A DNA stretch of 64,000 bases from DASSSY01 sp035708205 (GTDB taxonomy: Bacteria > Bacteroidota > Bacteroidia > Chitinophagales > Chitinophagaceae), in contig DASSSY010000001.1 in NCBI GenBank assembly GCA_035708205.1, forward strand, positions 62,001 to 126,000, read 5' to 3'. The notes beneath the pieces were generated by a model, which was not told the DNA's origin, searched no databases, and worked only from the letters and a program-made list of their open reading frames with translations. Shown here in pieces: positions 6,956 through 15,724 of this stretch. The stretch's first letter is position 1. Each line of letters begins with the position of its first letter. The position numbers and the translations under genes were made by a program.

Positions 6956-9466
6956 CTACAGATCGGTAGCGCCTTGTGTGTCTAACAGCATATTCAACAA
7001 TCCGCCAAAACTAACTCTCAGGCCAACGGAAGGTTTGGCCTTGCCGCTTTCATAGCCGGCAATCAGGTCTATCCTGCCTATGCGGAAAAGGCCCCAGCCA
7101 ATATTGTCCAGGCCGGCAAACACTTCGCCATAATAGCTGTCCTGGTTGATATAAAGCAGGTTGCCGCCCGTCAGCAGGAACCAGTTCAGGTTTCTGAATA
7201 CCGGGATTTTATTGGTCAGCAGACCGTCTAAATGCCATTCCAAATGGGCCTCTCCGTACAGGTCCGCCGTGTTGCTGAAACGATAATAAGGCGCCAGCTG
7301 GAAGCTGTTCAGATAGGGGCCGGCCAGAAAGGTACGGTTGCCGTTAATATGATAGGCATCCGGGAAACTGACTTCTTTTTTGTTTAAAAAACCGCCCCCT
7401 GCTAGTTTATAGATTAGATGCCCGCCCATTCTCAGGCGCAGATCATCGGTCATCGCCAAACGCCATTTCGCGAATTGGGCAGTAGCCTGACCAATGGCGA
7501 AGCCCTGGCTATAATCTAAGGAAAACAAGGGACTGCCGCCAAAATAAGGTTGCTTGTACCGGGGATACTGCACATAACGCACGCCCGGCCGGTAGCTGAC
7601 AAAGAAGTGCGCAATGGCTGCCTGCTGTCCGTCAATCATATAGGCCCCGGCCGGAAGATTTGGCGTAATGAACTGGTTATTTTTATTGCCGAAAGTATAA
7701 TCCGTCGTGTTGCCCAAAGCCGTTCTTTGCTCGTAGCTTAATGATACAGCACCAAATAAACCATTGCCCCAGCTACGTTTTAGGTCTAAACGCAACAATC
7801 TGTTTTCGTATAATTTGAGGTAATTCCTGCCGGCAAACAGGGTATAAAGCTCGTTCATGACGGGCATGATCGGATTATTGCCGTTGAACTGGTATACATA
7901 CTGCCCCGCCGTCAGGCGCCAGCTAAAATAGCGTTGTCGCCAGTGGCTGTCGCCATAGCGCATCCTGGCATGCAGCAATGAGTTAAAATGATGGTTATGA
8001 AAGCCGTAACGGTCCAGCCAATTAACTGTCAGCACCCTTGCGGTATCCTTAAATTCATGTCGCCAGCGCAGGTCTAAGGTCGCGCTCAGACCTTCAACCG
8101 TATTAAACTGAATAGCATTGACCAACGGGCGCACAGACCATTCATCTCCCTTATAATCAACACCGGGATTGCCTAACAAAAAGCTCAGTGGACCCATATG
8201 GAAATGTGGCAGCTGGTAAGCGGAATCCGCCGCGGCCTGCTCTTTTTCAGCCACACTGTCTTTAAAGCGAAAGTTTTTAGCTTCGTCTTCTTTCATGGCC
8301 ACCGGCCGTTGTGCCGCCCAATAGGCACTGTCTTTTGTCAATGCTGTGGAATCGTATGCCGATACCACCTTCTGGGCAAACAATTGCTCATCCACCGGCT
8401 CATTGACCTTTTGATTTTGATAAACGGTCAGGAAATTGCCCCCGAACGACAGTCCGAAAATATGCAGCTTTAGCCCCAACACCTGGTTTTGAATGACCCA
8501 TATATCTTTCTGAGAGGGCGCGAAGGTTTGGATCAGCCGAACAGTATCCACGCCGGATATTTGCGCGGTCTTGGTCAGCACTAAATTAATATTCTGGAAT
8601 ACCCAATCGCCCTCGGCGACGTATACGACTCCCGAAAACAAAGGTTCGTATTTTCTTTTAGGTACAACCTGGATCTTACTGATGGTTCGCCCGTATTGCT
8701 GAAAGCTGCCCAGGTACTTAAATTTATAATAGTGAAAAGCACCGCTGTTGGCGGGTGAAATAAAGCCCCGGCTGTTCAGGCCAAGAACGTTCATATTGTT
8801 TTGATAAACATCGAGAATGGGTGGCATGGTGGCGAAGCCAAGCCCATGAGGATCACCGCTAACTCTTACGGAGAGCACCTTATTAAATTCCTTATTCGGC
8901 GATTGATAAGTATAATGCGAACGTTCTTCCAACAGATAGACAATGCCATTGCCGGTGGAATCTAAACCCATTCCCATGCGGTCCGTATCGGAAATTTTAA
9001 AGCCGAAAATAGACTGCAGGCTGTCCACATGCAGATTTCCCTTTAAGTAAATGTCCGTTTCTAAGGTTTTAAGCAGGTCCTCATGATACTTTCTCTTGGC
9101 GATGACCCGGCGCATGATGGCATAAGCCGGGTCTTCGGCCCCGGCCTTAATCACGACTTCTTTAAGGCTTAAATGTTTAGGCTTGAGCTGAAAATCGATA
9201 ACCTGGTTATCATTCCCGGCCATAACGGTCTTTTCAACGGGCTCATAGGCGGTATACTGACAAAGCAAAACATATTTTCCCGGTGCTAAGGACAGCTGAT
9301 AAAAACCCTGGGCATCCGCCATAGCGCCGGTATTTGTACCTTTTATCTGTACGGCGGCAAAAGATAAGGGCCGGCCTTTCTCATCCTTAACATGGCCCTG
9401 AATGGTGACGGCCAACAGCGACAATGGCCAAAGAACTGAAACTATGAACAGTATAAATCTTTTCAT
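6956..9466 (-). CDS. Outer-membrane DUF5686 protein with carboxypeptidase-regulatory-like N-terminal domain
   Basis: An 836-residue product with a signal peptide (residues 1-~19, FILFIVSVLWPLSLLAVT). A carboxypeptidase-D-regulatory-like beta-sandwich follows (~22-105: IQGHVKDEKGRPLSFAAVQIKGTNTGAMADAQG). The long remainder matches DUF5686: KAGAEDPAYAIMRRVIAKRKYHEDLL near 112-136, then alternating strand segments rich in aromatic residues, ending as a predicted outer-membrane beta-barrel. The N-terminal domain is the one shared with SusC/TonB-dependent receptors, but no plug or TonB box is seen, so this is not a standard transporter. Function of the family is not established. It stands alone on the minus strand, 53 bases downstream of ogt. 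Confidence 0.85.
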   Translation of the reverse strand: MKRFILFIVSVLWPLSLLAVTIQGHVKDEKGRPLSFAAVQIKGTNTGAMADAQGFYQLSLAPGKYVLLCQYTAYEPVEKTVMAGNDNQVIDFQLKPKHLSLKEVVIKAGAEDPAYAIMRRVIAKRKYHEDLLKTLETDIYLKGNLHVDSLQSIFGFKISDTDRMGMGLDSTGNGIVYLLEERSHYTYQSPNKEFNKVLSVRVSGDPHGLGFATMPPILDVYQNNMNVLGLNSRGFISPANSGAFHYYKFKYLGSFQQYGRTISKIQVVPKRKYEPLFSGVVYVAEGDWVFQNINLVLTKTAQISGVDTVRLIQTFAPSQKDIWVIQNQVLGLKLHIFGLSFGGNFLTVYQNQKVNEPVDEQLFAQKVVSAYDSTALTKDSAYWAAQRPVAMKEDEAKNFRFKDSVAEKEQAAADSAYQLPHFHMGPLSFLLGNPGVDYKGDEWSVRPLVNAIQFNTVEGLSATLDLRWRHEFKDTARVLTVNWLDRYGFHNHHFNSLLHARMRYGDSHWRQRYFSWRLTAGQYVYQFNGNNPIMPVMNELYTLFAGRNYLKLYENRLLRLDLKRSWGNGLFGAVSLSYEQRTALGNTTDYTFGNKNNQFITPNLPAGAYMIDGQQAAIAHFFVSYRPGVRYVQYPRYKQPYFGGSPLFSLDYSQGFAIGQATAQFAKWRLAMTDDLRLRMGGHLIYKLAGGGFLNKKEVSFPDAYHINGNRTFLAGPYLNSFQLAPYYRFSNTADLYGEAHLEWHLDGLLTNKIPVFRNLNWFLLTGGNLLYINQDSYYGEVFAGLDNIGWGLFRIGRIDLIAGYESGKAKPSVGLRVSFGGLLNMLLDTQGATDL

Positions 9467-9519
9467 CTAAACAGGTTAAAAATGTTTTTCAATAGCGATA
9501 ATGCGCACTTTTATATCTG

Positions 9520-10029
9520 TTAATCGGGAAACAGCTCTTTTTGTAACAATGCCCCTTCATGCTGCAGCAACCATTTTTTTCGCCAAAGGCCACCGGCATA
9601 GCCGGTTAGGCTACCGTCGCTGCCAATAACCCTGTGACAGGGTACAATAATAGCAAGTGGATTTTGACCGTTGGCGCGCCCCACCGCCCGGATAGCTTTG
9701 ACATTTCCCAAACGTTTGGACAAGGTCAGATAGCTGATGGTCTTGCCGTAAGGAATTTCCTGTAAAGCCTGCCATACCTGTTGTTGAAAATCCGTACCCA
9801 CAGGCCTCAGCGGTAAATCAAATTCTTTTAAGGTCCCGGAAAAATAGGCCTCAAGCTGTTGCCGGCAACCCTCGAGCACCGGGGACAATATCGTTTGCAC
9901 GTGATTTTGTGGAAATGAGGCAGATCCTCTTACGAATTCAACTTCAAGAAGATAATTATCGGATGCCACAATTTTTATCCGTCCCAAAGGGCTGTCCATG
10001 TAACAAAAGCCAGAACTGTTGTCAACCAT
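9520..10029 (-). CDS. ogt: Methylated-DNA--protein-cysteine methyltransferase
   Basis: A 169-residue suicide repair protein that transfers alkyl groups from O6-alkylguanine to its own cysteine. The active-site motif IIVPCHRVIG lies near residue 130, preceded by the helix-turn-helix with the intercalating arginine (RAVGRANGQNPLA) and followed by GYAGGLWRKKWLLQHE. The N-terminal half has YMDSPLGRIKIV. Length is normal for Ogt-type proteins. A -7 motif TACATTTG ends only four bases before ATG 10029, so the transcript may be leaderless; ATG 9999 is the alternative start but would remove conserved residues. Confidence 0.93.
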   Translation of the reverse strand: MVDNSSGFCYMDSPLGRIKIVASDNYLLEVEFVRGSASFPQNHVQTILSPVLEGCRQQLEAYFSGTLKEFDLPLRPVGTDFQQQVWQALQEIPYGKTISYLTLSKRLGNVKAIRAVGRANGQNPLAIIVPCHRVIGSDGSLTGYAGGLWRKKWLLQHEGALLQKELFPD

Positions 10030-10033
10030 GGCT

Positions 10034-10041
10034 CAAATGTA
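10034..10041 (-). promoter_or_regulatory. -7 element TACATTTG before ogt
   Basis: The minus-strand TACATTTG (plus strand CAAATGTA) fits TAnnTTTG and ends four bases before the ogt ATG, which implies a leaderless or near-leaderless message. Confidence 0.4.
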
Positions 10042-10397
10042 AAAAACATTTCAGATAAATAGGCTTAGACCGGCAGCTTCTGGAAAAAGATATACAAGTA
10101 ATATTTCCTGCTGACGACCCTGCGCCATCCCGTTATTTTTGGGCTTCTTATGATATTATAATTTGGCTAAGGGTGCGGTGATCGGCCTTTTTCAGGGCAT
10201 GTTTGAAGGTAATATTATCACCTTTATTGAGATGGCAACGCGCAAAACCTGGAAGAATTTGATGATATAAGGGCCATTGCGCAATGAAGGGATAGCATTA
10301 ACCTTTGAAGCGGACAAGCCATCGGGGAAGACCCTGCCTGTATAACCTTTACCGACCAGGCCGGGAATAACATGCGAACGTATTAAAATCTGCAAAT

Positions 10398-10434
10398 AAA
10401 AAAGCAACCTGGAAATGACCGGGTTGCTTTTTTT
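10398..10434 (-). terminator. Terminator of the sigma factor gene
   Basis: AAAAAAGCAACC (10398-10409) pairs with GGTTGCTTTTTT (from 10422) around a 12-base loop. T runs exist on both strands, so it can act in both directions. It lies 16 bases beyond the stop of the minus-strand gene ending at 10450. Confidence 0.85.
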
Positions 10435-10449
10435 AAAGACATTTGCCTT

Positions 10450-11307
10450 TTAGCCCAGATAAGATTTTAAAGAATTGCTGTAGCGGGCTTTCTGTAAACG
10501 CTTAATGGCACGTTCCTTAATCTGGCGGATACGTTCTTTCGTCAAATCATATTTCTGACCGATCTCTTCGATAGAAGGACCGCTGTCGCCTTCCAGGCCA
10601 AAATAAGCGGAAATGATCTCTGCTTCGCGAAGGGTCAGGGATTTTAAAATCCTTTTAATTTCAGATTTCAAAGAATCTTTCATCACATCATCATCCGTAT
10701 CGCTGCTGCCTTCCAGTAAATCACGCATAGCCACATCTTCGGCTTCATGCACCGGCGCGTCCAGGGAAGTGTGGCGGGTATTGCTGCTGAAAATATTGGC
10801 GATCTCCGTTTCACTCATCTCCAGAATGCTGGCCAGCTCTTCCGTTGAAGGCTCCCTTTCATGCTCTTGCTCAAAAGCGATATAGGCTTTGTTGGCTTTG
10901 TTATACGTCCCGATCTTGTTTTGCGGCAAACGCACCAAACGGCCTTGTTCGGCCAATGCCTGCAGGATAGACTGGCGAATCCACCAAACGGCATAAGAAA
11001 TGAATTTAAAACCTTTGGTTTCATCAAAACGTTGGGCGGCTTTGATCAGCCCCAAGTTTCCTTCGTTAATCAAATCACTCAAAGACAAGCCCTGATGCTG
11101 GTATTGTTTCGCCACCGAAACCACAAAGCGCAGGTTTGCTTTCACTAATTTTTCCAGTGCCCACTGATTACCAACATGAATTTTTTGAGCCAGCGTGGTT
11201 TCTTCTTCAGGAGTAATCATCGAAATACGGCTGATCTCCTGGAGATACTTTTCAACGGCTTGCGAATCTCTGTTCGTAATTTGTGTGGCTATCTTGAGTT
11301 GCCTCAT
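10450..11307 (-). CDS. rpoD: Primary RNA polymerase sigma factor (RpoD/SigA type)
   Basis: A 285-residue sigma-70 factor. Region 1.2 is at residues ~17-50 (VEKYLQEISRISMITPEEE). Region 2 is at ~55-125: ANLRFVVSVAKQYQHQGLSLSDLINEGNLGLIKAA, with GFKFISYAVWWIRQSILQAL as the -10 recognition and melting helix. Region 3 is at ~135-210. Region 4 (~225-280) ends with the helix-turn-helix IEEIGQKYDLTKERIRQIKE that reads the upstream element. The short form without a long region 1.1 is typical of Bacteroidota primary sigma factors, which recognise TTTG/TAnnTTTG promoters; such motifs are present throughout the window. It is monocistronic, with a strong terminator 16 bases after the stop. Confidence 0.95.
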   Translation of the reverse strand: MRQLKIATQITNRDSQAVEKYLQEISRISMITPEEETTLAQKIHVGNQWALEKLVKANLRFVVSVAKQYQHQGLSLSDLINEGNLGLIKAAQRFDETKGFKFISYAVWWIRQSILQALAEQGRLVRLPQNKIGTYNKANKAYIAFEQEHEREPSTEELASILEMSETEIANIFSSNTRHTSLDAPVHEAEDVAMRDLLEGSSDTDDDVMKDSLKSEIKRILKSLTLREAEIISAYFGLEGDSGPSIEEIGQKYDLTKERIRQIKERAIKRLQKARYSNSLKSYLG

Positions 11308-11598
11308 GTTATATTATTGTTTTTAGAAAAAATGACTAATTTGCCGGCATTCATTTAAATCAAAAGTTAAATGTAACAGTTAATATTGATTTCCTGAACA
11401 TACCAACCTTTAAGACAGTATTTAAACGGTCATTGGTTGGTTTTTAGTTCCCTTATTTTGTTATGATTACACTAATGTTTTAACAGACAACCGGACACCG
11501 CTTTATTATCAAAAATCATACCATATTTTAATGCTCTTTCCCTGATTTTTGCACAAATTAGCTATTCTGACTACCTAACGCAATCAAAAGGAGATCAT
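11308..11598. other. Intergenic region upstream of rpoD
   Basis: About 290 AT-rich bases with no gene. Minus-strand promoter signals for rpoD should lie here but no clear TAnnTTTG is seen. ACCAACC (11402-11408) and GGTTGGT (11435-11441) followed by TTTT form a weak hairpin. Confidence 0.3.
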
Positions 11599-11697
11599 AT
11601 GAAATGCTTTCAGCGTATCAATATTAATAGCATGGCCTACATGCGGGTTGTTTACCGCGCAAGCAGGTTTAAGAGAAATTATGAGAAATGTGCCTAA
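11599..11697 (+). CDS. Candidate 32-residue small ORF with strong Shine-Dalgarno
   Basis: ATG 11599 is preceded by AAAAGGAGATCAT, an unusually good ribosome-binding site for a Bacteroidota genome, where such sites are uncommon. The product (MKCFQRININSMAYMRVVYR...) is short, basic and has two cysteines; it resembles nothing I know. A shifted frame (CGLFTAQAGLREIMRNVPKE) also looks protein-like, so this may instead be the frameshifted start of a lost gene. It is convergent with the DUF59 gene ending at 11760. Confidence 0.25.
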   Translation: MKCFQRININSMAYMRVVYRASRFKRNYEKCA

Positions 11698-11759
11698 AGA
11701 AGTGTCCATTTTGTCAGGACCACCGGCTCATTCAAATTGTCAGATGTCTGACTTTCCTG

Positions 11760-12089
11760 CTACTCTATGCCTAAATCCCGCCGGCCTTCGGGGGTAAGCA
11801 TATCAAAATTCCATTCAGGTTCCCATACAATCCCGATTTCCGTCTCCCGTTCAGGGAAGGCCATACCCAGAACATTGGTAACGCCCTGCTTGATGGCATC
11901 GCCCAAAGGGCAGTGCTTTGTAGAAAGCGTCATCGTGACCTTAATTTTTTTGTTATCTGTAAAATCCAGGTCATACACTAGACCGAGATCGATAATATTA
12001 ATGAACAGCTCTGGGTCAATGACATTATATAATGCCGTTACCGCGTTCATTTTCATATCATAATAAGGGTCATTTATATTAAATTCCAT
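11760..12089 (-). CDS. DUF59 (MIP18/SufT-like) metal-sulfur cluster assembly factor
   Basis: A 109-residue single-domain protein of the DUF59 family, which helps deliver or mature iron-sulfur clusters. Diagnostic features are ALYNVIDPELFINIIDLGLVYDL near residues 19-41 (DPE/D and DLGLVY motif), KVTMTLSTKHCPLGDAI with the conserved cysteine, and the late VWEPEW. Length is standard. It is the last gene of a minus-strand operon that starts with the RIC repair protein and begins three bases after the haem-copper-oxidase-like gene. That placement points to cluster repair after nitric-oxide or oxidative damage rather than general assembly. Confidence 0.88.
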   Translation of the reverse strand: MEFNINDPYYDMKMNAVTALYNVIDPELFINIIDLGLVYDLDFTDNKKIKVTMTLSTKHCPLGDAIKQGVTNVLGMAFPERETEIGIVWEPEWNFDMLTPEGRRDLGIE

Positions 12090-12092
12090 AAG

Positions 12093-13358
12093 CTAACCTA
12101 AAATAACCGTTCGATGGGTCAGAACTTTTAAAATATTAAAAGCATAGATCAAGGCAGTCAGCAACATTAACCCTAAGCCGATTTGCAAAGGTAATCCGGC
12201 GTCAAAAATAAGGCTAAGCGCCATAACATATAGCCCGGCAACAAATATCCAAAATTGCATGCTTAAGAGCTTGTGCCGGTAAAGCTGGCGGGGCAAGGGA
12301 ATCTTCGCCTTACCGTTCAGCATTTTATATTTGCCGTTCCAGACAATAAAAGGCAGGGTTTTAAAGGTCATCCCTAAAATCAGGGAGCTGATCCACCCGA
12401 CAAAGATGAACAAACCATACAGCATGGCCCATTTCTGGCTGTTACCAAAATAAACCAAAGGGACGAAAGCAATGGCTATCAACAAGCTGAAAAATGACAA
12501 AAAAGTATGCTTCATCGAAAAATCCAAAGGCTTTTTAATCCGGTTACGATAGATATCCCGCAGGTATAGCAGCCAGAAAACAATGCCAATAACTATGAAC
12601 AGGCCGTAAATCAAATACCGCCAGCCTGGTCCGGAAAAGAAACCATCTAACAGCAATAAGACCAATCCGGCGTTCTGGAAAACAAAAGCGGTTTTTAAAA
12701 GGCTGTCTTTTTTTGATCTCCCTAATAAAAACATGGGCACCAGTTTGGCGCTGACCCCGACAATCAATTGCAAAAACCAACCCGCCAGGCCGGCATGAGC
12801 ATGAAGCGTCAAAAAATGCAGGTGATTACCGGGAATATAGGACCAGCGTAGATTTATAGCCAATAAAATACCGATGCTCACAGTCAGCAACAGCCAGATA
12901 GATGAAGAAGCGATAAACAACTTCTGAATATTAGGGGGTTTACCGCCGGATGCCGTTTTCAGAACATTGCATGAAAATAGCAAAGCTGCCACAAACACCA
13001 GGCTACCGCCCAATATCATCCAGAAACCGGTAATAAAGGACCAGAAACAGATAACCAGGCAGGTAGCGCCCACTGTCAGGAAATAGAAAGAAACTTTAGC
13101 CACGCCTTCGTGCCATAAATCATTTTCACAAATAACCGGTAATAACTGGTAGGACGCGCCGAAAATAACCATTGTTCCCCAGCCCAGGGCAGCGGTATGA
13201 ACGATGGCCAAGATATGCGGATTGAAATAGCCGCCCAATAAGGGGAAAGCACTTAGAAATAACAGTGTGGCTAAAACCAGGAATGCCAGGGCACCGGCGG
13301 CATAAAAAGGCAATACGACGCTATTGGACGGCGCTTTCCCGATGTCTAACCCCGGCAT
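12093..13358 (-). CDS. 12-TM haem-copper oxidase subunit I-like / NnrS-like membrane protein
   Basis: A 421-residue very hydrophobic protein with about 12 transmembrane helices. Conserved histidine clusters resemble haem-binding helices of the cytochrome oxidase subunit I / nitric oxide reductase superfamily: NPHILAIVHTAALGWGTMVI (~47-66) and HLHFLTLHAHAGLAGWF (~180-196). The full set of catalytic copper/haem ligands of a true oxidase is not evident, and no subunit II or cytochrome c gene is nearby. It lies between a DUF59 gene (3 bases apart) and a DUF1858/DUF2249 gene (2 bases apart), in an operon headed by RIC. From memory the same set occurs in other Bacteroidota. A role in NO sensing or detoxification is inferred from this context; NnrS-like is the alternative name. 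Confidence 0.75.
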   Translation of the reverse strand: MPGLDIGKAPSNSVVLPFYAAGALAFLVLATLLFLSAFPLLGGYFNPHILAIVHTAALGWGTMVIFGASYQLLPVICENDLWHEGVAKVSFYFLTVGATCLVICFWSFITGFWMILGGSLVFVAALLFSCNVLKTASGGKPPNIQKLFIASSSIWLLLTVSIGILLAINLRWSYIPGNHLHFLTLHAHAGLAGWFLQLIVGVSAKLVPMFLLGRSKKDSLLKTAFVFQNAGLVLLLLDGFFSGPGWRYLIYGLFIVIGIVFWLLYLRDIYRNRIKKPLDFSMKHTFLSFFSLLIAIAFVPLVYFGNSQKWAMLYGLFIFVGWISSLILGMTFKTLPFIVWNGKYKMLNGKAKIPLPRQLYRHKLLSMQFWIFVAGLYVMALSLIFDAGLPLQIGLGLMLLTALIYAFNILKVLTHRTVILG

Positions 13359-13360
13359 AA

Positions 13361-14221
13361 TTAAAACGATTTAAATAAAAGCATCCGCACATCCGTATCG
13401 GACAACTGACAAATATGTACCTCGAATGCCTTGTCGGCAAGGTCTTCAAGCAAATATACCGGGATTCTTTTGTGATATACGTACAGCGCATGCCTTTCCG
13501 GCAAGGCGGCTAAACATCCCAGGATGGTTTGCATAGGCCCCGGCATTTCCAGAGCACGCACATCTATTACCCGTAATTTTTCCGGTGAAAATTTTTCGGA
13601 AACGGCCTTAAACGCCGTTTCCGAATCCTTAAAGATCGCACCGGCCTTAACGCCGGGAGAAGCCGGTTCCGCTTTTTTAACCCCGCTATCGTCCACAGGG
13701 GCTTTGTAAAAGTAGGTTTCGAATAGGGTCGGACTAAGCATTCGGGTATAAGTCAGGACATTCTTTTTACCCAAAAGGTTGATCAGCGGAACCGGTTTGA
13801 AATTAACCATAATACATAAGGCTTCGTTCTCTTTCACCTGTTTAAACTTGGCCATGATTTCCTTTAAGGGGTCTGTTCCGCCCGCTAACAATGCCCGGAC
13901 ATCAAAATTCATGATTTGCTCTTCAGAAAGACGGGCCAGCCATTCCGGAGCGCTTTCCGCACCGGAAATGTCCTGCTCAGAATGGTCGGACATTTCAAAT
14001 CCCAGGGGCCGTAAAGCCTTCAACATATCCTCGAAGGAGCAACCGCCCATCCTGGCCGCTTCTGATAAAGTAACGCGGGAAGCCATCACTTTACGCAAAA
14101 GAGGATTCCTTAGCTTCTCCAATGGCCTGGCAAGAGCGGCCAACGCATCAATACTGCCCTTGTTGGCTCTGATGACCTCTGAAACCCTGGTTTTTTCATT
14201 GATGAGCATAGTGCTATTCAT
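13361..14221 (-). CDS. DUF1858/DUF2249 protein of the RIC operon
   Basis: A 286-residue cytoplasmic protein. Start taken at ATG 14221 (MNSTMLINEKTRVSEVI), which overlaps the end of the upstream hemerythrin gene by 8 bases and implies coupled translation; ATG 14257 is possible. Residues ~5-70 match DUF1858 (TRVSEVIRANKGSIDALAAL... VTLSEAARMGGCSFEDMLKAL), the hybrid-cluster-associated helical domain. Two DUF2249-like units follow: ~100-165 (NFDVRALLAGGTDPLKEIM...) and ~215-286 (VIDVRALEMPGPMQTILGCL... HALYVYHKRIPVYLLEDL). DUF2249 accompanies RIC and denitrification genes. Biochemical role is unknown; context suggests iron-sulfur or nitrosative stress. Confidence 0.8.
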   Translation of the reverse strand: MNSTMLINEKTRVSEVIRANKGSIDALAALARPLEKLRNPLLRKVMASRVTLSEAARMGGCSFEDMLKALRPLGFEMSDHSEQDISGAESAPEWLARLSEEQIMNFDVRALLAGGTDPLKEIMAKFKQVKENEALCIMVNFKPVPLINLLGKKNVLTYTRMLSPTLFETYFYKAPVDDSGVKKAEPASPGVKAGAIFKDSETAFKAVSEKFSPEKLRVIDVRALEMPGPMQTILGCLAALPERHALYVYHKRIPVYLLEDLADKAFEVHICQLSDTDVRMLLFKSF

Positions 14222-14714
14222 TTTTAGTGTTCCAAAATTCATCTGCATAATCATCATTCAGCGGAGTATCGCGCATATCATGCAGCACGACAGCGGCTTG
14301 CTTTAGGGCCTTTCCCGATAAGCGCTGCTCCAGGACAGGAAACAGTTCCCGCTCTTCCATCCGGACATGGCTTTTGATCAGCTGAGCCAAATCTTCAAGT
14401 TGCCGCCGGCAGTCTTGTCCAGCGCCCTTTTCTTTTGAAAGCGCCTCAAACAGCTCACGCATCGCCCGGTGTTCTCCAAGCGCCCGCCGGACCAGACCAT
14501 CATCGGGAAACCGGTTGAACAATACCACTTCTTCCTGCTCGAAATGAAGCCGGAGATTGTTTTCCCAAAAATGAGCCGCATAATCGACGATCCGGCTAAG
14601 GGCAACACCATTCTTTAATCCCTGGAGGATTTTCCAGGAAAACAACAGGCTGAAATGATGCTCGCGGGACAAAGGCATGATTTCCGCGCTTCTTTTAATG
14701 GGTTTGTTTTCCAT
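14214..14714 (-). CDS. Hemerythrin HHE domain protein
   Basis: A 166-residue four-helix-bundle protein with the hemerythrin-like di-iron ligand pattern: REHHFSLLFSWKI near residues 18-30, HFEQEEVVLF near 57-66 with its HxxxE, LGEHRAMRELF near 78-88, and SHVRMEERELFPVLE near 113-127. It probably binds O2 or NO, or takes part in iron handling with RIC, which also ends in a hemerythrin domain. It begins 16 bases after the RIC stop and overlaps the next gene, so it is the second gene of the operon. Length is typical. Confidence 0.85.
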   Translation of the reverse strand: MENKPIKRSAEIMPLSREHHFSLLFSWKILQGLKNGVALSRIVDYAAHFWENNLRLHFEQEEVVLFNRFPDDGLVRRALGEHRAMRELFEALSKEKGAGQDCRRQLEDLAQLIKSHVRMEERELFPVLEQRLSGKALKQAAVVLHDMRDTPLNDDYADEFWNTKNE

Positions 14715-14730
14715 AAGCCAGAAACGTTTT

Positions 14731-15690
14731 CTACATAGCGGTTAATTCCCGTTCCATTTTAATGGCCTTTGGAAACAGGATATTGTTTTCCAGATGAACA
14801 TGACGGAAAGTATCATCTTCAAATTCCTTTAGCTTCTCAAACAAATAACGATAAGAGTTGCAGGCATCAGACGGTAAGGTATAATCATTGGTCAGCCTGC
14901 GGAAATGTTTCAGGTCGTTACCGGTGTGATCATGCTCGGCTTCCATTACTTTTATCGGCTGGCTGACCGTGCCGGCTTTGATGCCGGCGTGCTGGCCGCT
15001 GTTTTTAGTCTCAACTAAATTCTTGATGGCCGGGAACAGTACTTTTTCTTCTTTCTCCATATGCTGCAACAGGTCGTTCAACATGTGATGCACGGCCGGT
15101 GCCAGTTCGTTCAGCTCCGGATGGTTAACACCGTGATGGCCGGCGATTTTTTGTGCCAGCCCTGCTATCAGTTCCGCGTTATCCCTGATATAACGATGGT
15201 GCGTCTGGCGGATGTAATCGGCCAGAAAATCCAGATCCCACTTGTCAAAATCCATGGAGGGCGCAGAAGCGGCCGCAGCATCCGCCTCTTCCAAAGCCGA
15301 ACGAAGCTGTTCTTCCGTCATGCCCGCTTCGGCGCTGGCTTCTTTTAAGGTCCTGTCGCCGCCGCAACAAAAGTCGATCCCCAATTTCTTAAACACCTCC
15401 GCCTTGCGGTAATCTTTAGCAGAAATATTGCCGACGGTTTCGGCAGTTGAGCCGTTCAATACTTTTTTGGCAATACGGATTTCATAGACTTCCGGTCCCT
15501 GCGCCAAATAGTCCCAGTCAAAGATCGCGCCTCTTTCTCCCAACAGCTGATAATACAGCGGTTTAGGATCATGATCGTTATGCAGAATGAAGGATTCACC
15601 TTCGTTCAAACCGTCAAAATACCGGAAAATAGCCGGGTGTTTTTCCCGGGGCGCCAGCTGGGTAACGTCTAAAAAAATTTCAGTGGACAT
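14731..15690 (-). CDS. ric: Iron-sulfur cluster repair di-iron protein RIC (ScdA/YtfE family) with N-terminal DUF2249
   Basis: A 319-residue fusion. Residues ~1-75 are DUF2249 (IFLDVTQLAPREKHPAIFRYFDGLNEGESFILHNDHDPKPLYY). Residues ~82-145 are the ScdA/DUF542 domain with the paired cysteines LGIDFCCGGDRTLKEA. Residues ~165-319 are the hemerythrin di-iron domain with HHRYIRDN, HHMLNDLLQHMEKEEKVLFP, EAEHDHTG and HVHLENNILFP. RIC proteins repair iron-sulfur clusters damaged by nitric oxide or peroxide. Canonical YtfE/ScdA has no N-terminal DUF2249. It is the first gene of the five-gene minus-strand operon; a TACCTTTG -7 element lies 34 bases upstream and a palindrome farther upstream may bind a regulator. 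Confidence 0.92.
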   Translation of the reverse strand: MSTEIFLDVTQLAPREKHPAIFRYFDGLNEGESFILHNDHDPKPLYYQLLGERGAIFDWDYLAQGPEVYEIRIAKKVLNGSTAETVGNISAKDYRKAEVFKKLGIDFCCGGDRTLKEASAEAGMTEEQLRSALEEADAAAASAPSMDFDKWDLDFLADYIRQTHHRYIRDNAELIAGLAQKIAGHHGVNHPELNELAPAVHHMLNDLLQHMEKEEKVLFPAIKNLVETKNSGQHAGIKAGTVSQPIKVMEAEHDHTGNDLKHFRRLTNDYTLPSDACNSYRYLFEKLKEFEDDTFRHVHLENNILFPKAIKMERELTAM

Positions 15691-15724
15691 AGGTTGATTA
15701 TTTTGCGTTTTTAAAATTCTTATG

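Noticed and set aside
10192..10407. Minus-strand ORF of 71 codons between ogt and rpoD
   Set aside because: It begins inside the rpoD terminator and shows no family. Plus-strand fragments such as ITFTDQAGNNMRTY look faintly coding but are too broken to call a pseudogene.
12093..13358. True cytochrome oxidase or nitric oxide reductase
   Set aside because: No subunit II, no cytochrome c gene and an incomplete set of catalytic His/Cu ligands; it is called only haem-copper-oxidase-like.
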